Part shown: positions 5,692-8,536 of the stretch, piece by piece
Numbering within the stretch: the first letter of the stretch is position 1
Layout: each line of letters begins with the position of its first letter
Assembly (NCBI GenBank): GCA_021802115.1
Contig: JAKABA010000172.1
Location: forward strand, 1-8,536
From: a bacterium
GTDB lineage: Bacteria > Chloroflexota > Dormibacteria > UBA8260 > Bog-877
DNA length: 8,536 nt
Direction: 5' to 3'
Notes under the pieces: model-generated
What the model saw: the letters and a program-made list of their open reading frames with translations, nothing else
Databases searched by the model: none
Told to the model about the DNA's origin: nothing
Made by a program: the position numbers and the translations under genes

Positions 5692-6915
5692 ATGGCGCAA
5701 TCAAGCACGAAGATCCTGATCGCGGACGATGTCCAGGCCAACCTCCGCCTGCTGGAGACCATCCTGGCCCGCTCCGGCTATACCGAGGTGGTCAGCACCA
5801 CCAATCCGGCTGAGGTGGTGAGCCTGTTCGAAGCCAGCCGGCCGGACCTGGTCATCCTCGATCTCCACATGCCGCACTTGGACGGATTCGAGGTGATGGC
5901 TCAGGTGCGCGCCGCAGTGCCGCCCATGGAGTTTCTGCCGATCCTGATCATGACCGCCGATACCACGAAGCCGGCCCGGGACAGGGCCCTTAAGGCAGGG
6001 GCCAATGACTTCCTCACCAAGCCGGTGGATAGCATTGAGGTGGCACTGAGAGTCCGCAACCTGCTCCACACCAGAGCGTTGAACCGCCAGCTGCTTGAGC
6101 ACACGGTCAATCTCCAAGCGGAGGTCGATCGGGAACGAGAGCGGCGCCGGCGCGTGGCGGACGAGCGGGACGCGACCAGAGCGCGGATCAAGGGAGTCCT
6201 CGCCGGAGCCGGCATGGAGATGCACGTCCAACCGATCGTCGACCTGCGGTCCGGGTCACTGGTGGGGATGGAGGCCCTGGCACGCTTCGGAGCCCCACCG
6301 CCGCAGAGCCCCGATGCGTGGTTCGCCGAGGCGGCCTCGGTCGGCCTGGGCCTGGAACTGGAGCTGGCGGCGGTCCGGCAAGCCTTCGAGAAACTGCCCG
6401 CCCTCCCAGCCGGGGCGTTTATGACGGTCAACGTCTCGCCGCAGACGCTCTGCTCCTCCGCGCTGCAGCGTGCGCTCGACGATGTGGCTGCAGAGCGGGT
6501 GGTGCTGGAGCTGACCGAGCACGTCAGCGTGGAGGACTACGCAGAACTTGAGCAGGTCAGGGGTACGCTCCGCAGCCGTGGGGTGCGGATCGCGATCGAC
6601 GACACCGGGGCCGGCATCTCCAGCCTGCAGCATGTGATCCGCCTCCATCCGGATGTCATCAAGCTGGACCGCTCCATGATCGCCAACCTGGACGGCGATC
6701 CGGTGCGGCGCGCCCTGACCGGGGCCTTGGTCGAGCTGTCCGCCGGGCTGGGCGCGGTGATCGTGGCCGAGGGGGTCGAGACCACTGCCGAGCTGGCCGC
6801 CCTGCGCCGGCTCAACGTCCCCTACGGCCAGGGCTATCTGCTGGGGCGACCGGTGGCGGTGGCGGACCTGCCGATTGAGCGATCCCGGGCGGCTGAAGGC
6901 GCGCTTGGCGGGTGA
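5692..6915 (+). CDS. REC-EAL response regulator, cyclic di-GMP phosphodiesterase
   Basis: A 407-residue cytoplasmic protein. Its N-terminal receiver domain (about 6-122) has Asp12/Asp13, phospho-acceptor Asp57, Thr88 and Lys110-Pro111. A highly charged coiled-coil linker (about 125-168, rich in Arg and Glu) leads to an EAL domain (about 172-395). The catalytic set is complete: EALAR (Glu194), NVSP (Asn247), ELTE (Glu273, Glu276), DDTGAG (Asp303/Asp304), IKLD (Lys324, Asp326), AEGVET (Glu360, Glu363) and QGYLLGRP (Gln380). No GGDEF domain is present. The protein should therefore hydrolyse c-di-GMP to pGpG, with activity set by phosphorylation through the linker. The ATG at 5692 has GGAAGGA (5674-5680) about 11 bases upstream. 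It follows the hybrid kinase and lone REC gene on the same strand, so the kinase is the natural phosphate donor; pairing is inferred from position. Confidence 0.93.
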   Translation: MAQSSTKILIADDVQANLRLLETILARSGYTEVVSTTNPAEVVSLFEASRPDLVILDLHMPHLDGFEVMAQVRAAVPPMEFLPILIMTADTTKPARDRALKAGANDFLTKPVDSIEVALRVRNLLHTRALNRQLLEHTVNLQAEVDRERERRRRVADERDATRARIKGVLAGAGMEMHVQPIVDLRSGSLVGMEALARFGAPPPQSPDAWFAEAASVGLGLELELAAVRQAFEKLPALPAGAFMTVNVSPQTLCSSALQRALDDVAAERVVLELTEHVSVEDYAELEQVRGTLRSRGVRIAIDDTGAGISSLQHVIRLHPDVIKLDRSMIANLDGDPVRRALTGALVELSAGLGAVIVAEGVETTAELAALRRLNVPYGQGYLLGRPVAVADLPIERSRAAEGALGG

Positions 6916-7206
6916 GACCCTCATTCTGATCCCGCTCGACACCTGCGGCGCGGACGCTGCACGCCTCTAGCCGCGTGCTGGTATGTCGAGGGCGGACCCG
7001 GTTGTGGGCGGTCGCACGGTGGCGCGCCGTCGCGGCCTGCCCCAGTCGAGCTCCGGACCGGAAGGGTGCCGAGGTCCTTGGACCTTCTCCGAGTCAGGGA
7101 CTGCGCCAGCGTTCCGTGCCGGTTGGAGAGAGCTCAACAGCCGATGGCATTGGGCGAGCCCAGTTCACAGGGCGCGCCCGGTGCTCGGGCGGCTGCGACA
7201 ATGCCC
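6916..7206. other. Intergenic region between the signalling block and the GntR block
   Basis: About 290 bases with no gene I can support; open frames on the + strand here read as arginine-rich noise. A perfect 6-bp inverted repeat GCACGC/GCGTGC (6959-6964 and 6973-6978, 8-base loop) lies about 45 bases after the REC-EAL stop and might end that transcript, although it lacks a T-run. The region separates two blocks of different strand composition: G clearly exceeds C on the + strand of the GntR gene, for example 34 G to 10 C in 7801-7860. Confidence 0.35.
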
Positions 7207-7235
7207 TTGCCAGCGTGGTCCGGACCAGCTAACCT
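7207..7235 (+). promoter_or_regulatory. Promoter of the GntR gene, apparently leaderless
   Basis: TTGCCA (7207-7212) and TAACCT (7230-7235), spaced by 17 bases, form a good housekeeping-type promoter. The -10 fits the TANNNT pattern common in actinobacteria. The base expected to start transcription, six to seven bases after the -10, is the A of the ATG at 7242, so the mRNA would have no 5' leader. Consistent with this, no Shine-Dalgarno site precedes the ATG. Confidence 0.65.
7216..7227. promoter_or_regulatory. Operator-like palindrome TGGTCCGGACCA (site 1)
   Basis: A perfect 12-bp palindrome inside the spacer between -35 and -10 of the GntR gene, an ideal place for repression. It resembles operators of the HutC/DasR branch of GntR regulators (TGGTCTAGACCA), differing only in the two central bases. 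Two related sites occur in the next promoter (8106-8117 and 8149-8160). It is likely an autoregulatory site for the protein encoded at 7242. Confidence 0.65.
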
Positions 7236-7241
7236 GTACCT

Positions 7242-8033
7242 ATGGCCAAGTACTCCCTGGACCGCGACAGTTCCGAGCCGCTGTACCAGCAGCTGGCGGC
7301 GGCGCTGCGGCGGGAGATAGAGGAGGGCCGGCTGCCCGCGGGAGTGGCGTTCCCGTCGGAGCGCAAGCTCATGGCCCGGTACCAGGTCACCCGGACCACT
7401 GTGCGCAGCGCCCTGGGGGTGCTGAAGCAGGAGGGGATGGTGGTGGCGGAGCACGGGGCCGGCAGCTTCGTCCGGGACCCCAAGGCCGAGCGCCGGCGGG
7501 TGGACGCCCGGGCGGTGGGCTCCTCCCGGCCCCGCCTGGGACCGGCGGACGAGCCGCCGGCGGAGTACTCCGGGGAGCGGGCCTTCAAGATCCAGGCGCT
7601 CCTGGGGGAGATGACGAGAAGGATGCCGGTCACCCCCTGGGTGGCGCAGCTGCTCCAGGTGGCCCCGGGCACCGTGGTGCTGGCCCAGGAGGGGACCGGG
7701 ATCGATGCCACCGGGGCCCCGATCCTGGCCCGGGTGTGGCTGCACCCGGAGGCCGAGGCGAAGGCCGAGGTCCGGGAGGAGGAGCTGGTGGGTCTGTGGC
7801 TACCGGACCTGCTGAGGCTGAGGGGGCTGCCGGGGGAGGAGGGGGAGGACGTGGTGGAGGCGTCCATGCCCAGCCCCAACCTGAAGGAGCTGCTGGCGCT
7901 GCCGGACGGGGTGCCGGTGCTGCAGCTGTACCGGGTGATGAGGGAGCGGGAGCAGGTGGTGGCGGTGATCGAGAGCCACCTGCCGGGGGACATGACCACC
8001 CTGGTCTTCCCGCGGGTGCGCGAGGGGTTCTGA
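7242..8033 (+). CDS. GntR-family transcriptional repressor (HutC type, UTRA domain)
   Basis: A 263-residue DNA-binding regulator. The N-terminal winged helix-turn-helix (about 12-78) shows the family pattern: LYQQLAAALRREIEEGRLP, then FPSERKLMARYQVTRTTVRSAL with the recognition helix, and the wing EHGAGSFV. A linker (about 80-110) leads to a UTRA-like effector-binding domain (about 112-255), ending in strands such as VPVLQLYRVM and VVAVIESHLPG. The ATG at 7242 is set by the overlapping promoter, which predicts a leaderless message. Family knowledge: in actinomycete plasmids and integrative elements, GntR proteins (KorA/KorSA) silence transfer and replication genes. In HutC-type metabolic regulators the UTRA domain binds a small ligand. 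The neighbouring SSB operon with matching operator-like sites favours the mobile-element role; the ligand, if any, is unknown. Confidence 0.88.
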   Translation: MAKYSLDRDSSEPLYQQLAAALRREIEEGRLPAGVAFPSERKLMARYQVTRTTVRSALGVLKQEGMVVAEHGAGSFVRDPKAERRRVDARAVGSSRPRLGPADEPPAEYSGERAFKIQALLGEMTRRMPVTPWVAQLLQVAPGTVVLAQEGTGIDATGAPILARVWLHPEAEAKAEVREEELVGLWLPDLLRLRGLPGEEGEDVVEASMPSPNLKELLALPDGVPVLQLYRVMREREQVVAVIESHLPGDMTTLVFPRVREGF

Positions 8034-8050
8034 CAACCCCCGGCTGACCC

Positions 8051-8067
8051 GGGGCCCGCCGGGCCCC
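8051..8067 (+). terminator. GC hairpin after the GntR gene
   Basis: A perfect 7-bp stem GGGGCCC (8051-8057) and GGGCCCC (8061-8067) with a GCC loop. It is extendable by two more pairs across a single bulged C (8049-8070), and starts 17 bases after the GntR stop. There is no T-run, as is common for terminators in high-GC Gram-positives. It would insulate the repressor gene from the strong downstream promoter. Confidence 0.5.
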
Positions 8068-8105
8068 CGGCCCCTCCAACAGCCCCCGTCGGGCGCCTCG
8101 CCCAT

Positions 8106-8117
8106 TGGTACGCACCA
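8106..8117. promoter_or_regulatory. Operator-like site TGGTACGCACCA (site 2)
   Basis: A near-palindrome (five of six base pairs match) lying five bases upstream of the -35 at 8122. It shares 10 of 12 bases with the perfect palindrome in the GntR promoter. Its centre is 43 bases from that of site 3, about four helical turns, so proteins on the two sites would lie on the same face of the DNA. Confidence 0.55.
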
Positions 8118-8121
8118 CATC

Positions 8122-8149
8122 TTGACATCCTTGGCGGACCTGCTAGAAT
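8122..8149 (+). promoter_or_regulatory. Very strong extended -10 promoter of the SSB operon
   Basis: A consensus -35 TTGACA (8122-8127) and a -10 TAGAAT (8144-8149) with a 16-base spacer, preceded directly by TGC, which makes an extended -10. This is close to ideal for housekeeping sigma factor and unusually strong for such GC-rich DNA. Transcription should start near 8156, giving a leader of about 43 bases that contains a small hairpin (GGCGC 8164-8168 with GCGCC 8175-8179). Confidence 0.82.
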
Positions 8150-8160
8150 GGTACGGTCCA
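8149..8160. promoter_or_regulatory. Operator-like site TGGTACGGTCCA (site 3)
   Basis: It overlaps the last base of the -10 and the expected transcription start. It shares 10 of 12 bases with site 1 (TGGTCCGGACCA), keeping the outer TGGT/CCA and the central CG, but is less symmetric than sites 1 and 2. Occupancy here would directly block initiation. Confidence 0.45.
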
Positions 8161-8185
8161 CATGGCGCGTATCAGCGCCCAGCAC

Positions 8186-8193
8186 AGGAGGTG
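8186..8193 (+). promoter_or_regulatory. Strong ribosome binding site fixing the 8199 start
   Basis: AGGAGGTG (8186-8193) is a near-perfect Shine-Dalgarno whose AGGAGG core ends seven bases before the ATG at 8199. It selects this start over any more upstream in-frame codon. Confidence 0.75.
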
Positions 8194-8198
8194 TGGAG

Positions 8199-8357
8199 AT
8201 GTCCAAGCACCTGCGGAAGGTGAGGAGCGAAGAGCCGGAGGAGGAGGAGGAGCGGTGCGTGCTCCCCTGGTGGGCGTTCTGCCCCAAGGGGCGCCCCCCG
8301 GACCCTCCCGACAAGAGTTCTGCACCTGGCCCCGTCAAGCGGGGGGAGAGCCGGTGA
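8199..8357 (+). CDS. Small acidic protein of unknown function, first gene of the SSB operon
   Basis: A 52-residue protein with an excellent promoter and ribosome site, so it is very likely expressed. It has three parts: a basic start (KHLRKVR), an acidic run EEPEEEEE (11-18), and a compact CVLPWWAFCP (20-29) with two cysteines and two adjacent tryptophans, followed by a proline-rich basic tail. There is no membrane segment or known domain, and I do not recognise a family. Its stop overlaps the GTG start of the SSB-like gene by four bases (GTGA, 8354-8357), so the two are translationally coupled. The role is unknown; it could be a regulatory or DNA-processing partner specific to the element. 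Confidence 0.7.
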   Translation: MSKHLRKVRSEEPEEEEERCVLPWWAFCPKGRPPDPPDKSSAPGPVKRGESR

Positions 8358-8536
8358 ACCACGTGGAGCTGATCGGAGTGGTGGCGGCGGAGGTCCGGGT
8401 CCAGGAGTTCCTGTCGGCGGGCAAGCCGGAGCCGCAGGTGAAGGCCAGCTTCCTCTGCGCGGTGCGGCGGCGGGACCGGACCCAGGAGCCGGACTGGGTG
8501 CGGGTGGAGACCTGGGGGATCCAGGCCCGCAACCTG
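8354..8536 (+). CDS. ssb: Single-stranded DNA-binding protein-like, N-terminal part, cut by window end
   Basis: The first 61 residues of an OB-fold protein that continues past the window. The pattern matches SSB: start strand NHVELIGVVAAEVRV, strand KASFLCAVRRRD, then DWVRVETWGIQARNL, equivalent to the 'D-[WF]-[IV]-x-V-x-x-W-G-x-x-A' core of SSB proteins. The loop between the first two strands differs from the housekeeping SSB consensus, suggesting a plasmid- or element-type paralogue. The GTG at 8354 is chosen because it gives a 4-base stop-start overlap with the previous gene and follows GGGGGGAG (8341-8348). It would protect single-stranded DNA during replication, transfer or recombination of the element. 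The C-terminal acidic tip that defines full SSBs lies outside the window. Confidence 0.68.
   Translation, partial: MNHVELIGVVAAEVRVQEFLSAGKPEPQVKASFLCAVRRRDRTQEPDWVRVETWGIQARNL

Noticed and set aside
6983..8047. Long glycine- and alanine-rich + strand open frame
   Set aside because: It is a shadow of the GntR gene in another frame. The 7242 frame has a recognisable winged helix and UTRA pattern, while this one is low-complexity.
7229..8362. Long serine- and arginine-rich minus-strand open frame opposite the GntR gene
   Set aside because: High GC removes stop codons from the antisense strand. The sequence has no domain and runs across a promoter and a terminator-like hairpin.
1..8536. CRISPR array, rRNA, or complete insertion sequence
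   Set aside because: No regularly spaced repeats, no rRNA signatures, and no transposase with paired terminal repeats were seen.

Overview
The window is GC-rich throughout, with ATG, GTG and TTG starts, an apparently leaderless mRNA and GC-only hairpins in place of U-tract terminators. This suggests a high-GC Gram-positive, most likely an actinomycete-type bacterium. That is inference from style; no species marker is present. Several signs point to accessory, mobile-element-associated DNA: a detached tRNA 3' half, a small-alarmone-synthetase-like gene with a tiny partner, a decayed serine recombinase, a GntR/UTRA repressor and the start of an SSB operon.

Layout. Positions 154-203 (minus) hold only the 3' half of a tRNA-Val(GAC), the usual mark left where an element integrated into a tRNA gene. 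Its orientation implies that the element lies to the right, so most of the window may be element DNA. Positions 496-1488 carry a two-gene operon: a RelA/SpoT-domain nucleotidyltransferase with an intact-looking active site, then an 86-residue protein of unknown function (candidate toxin-antitoxin pair). A strong hairpin follows. Positions 1547-1789 (minus) resemble the C-terminal end of a serine recombinase, and the DNA from there to 2432 has no credible intact gene.

Positions 2433-6915 are a signalling block: a seven-segment membrane hybrid histidine kinase with two receiver domains, a translationally coupled single-domain response regulator, and a REC-EAL response regulator with all expected c-di-GMP phosphodiesterase residues. 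The likely logic is membrane signal, then kinase, then REC proteins, then lowered c-di-GMP.

Positions 7207-8536 are a separate regulatory and replication-type block. A GntR/UTRA repressor gene appears to be transcribed as a leaderless message. A very strong extended -10 promoter then drives a 52-residue acidic protein and an SSB-like protein cut by the window end. Three related 12-bp sites (TGGT-M-CG-N-N-CCA) lie in exactly the two promoters of this block. One is between -35 and -10 of the GntR gene; the other two bracket the downstream promoter. They suggest that the GntR protein represses both itself and the downstream operon, much as KorSA-type regulators do in actinomycete integrative elements.
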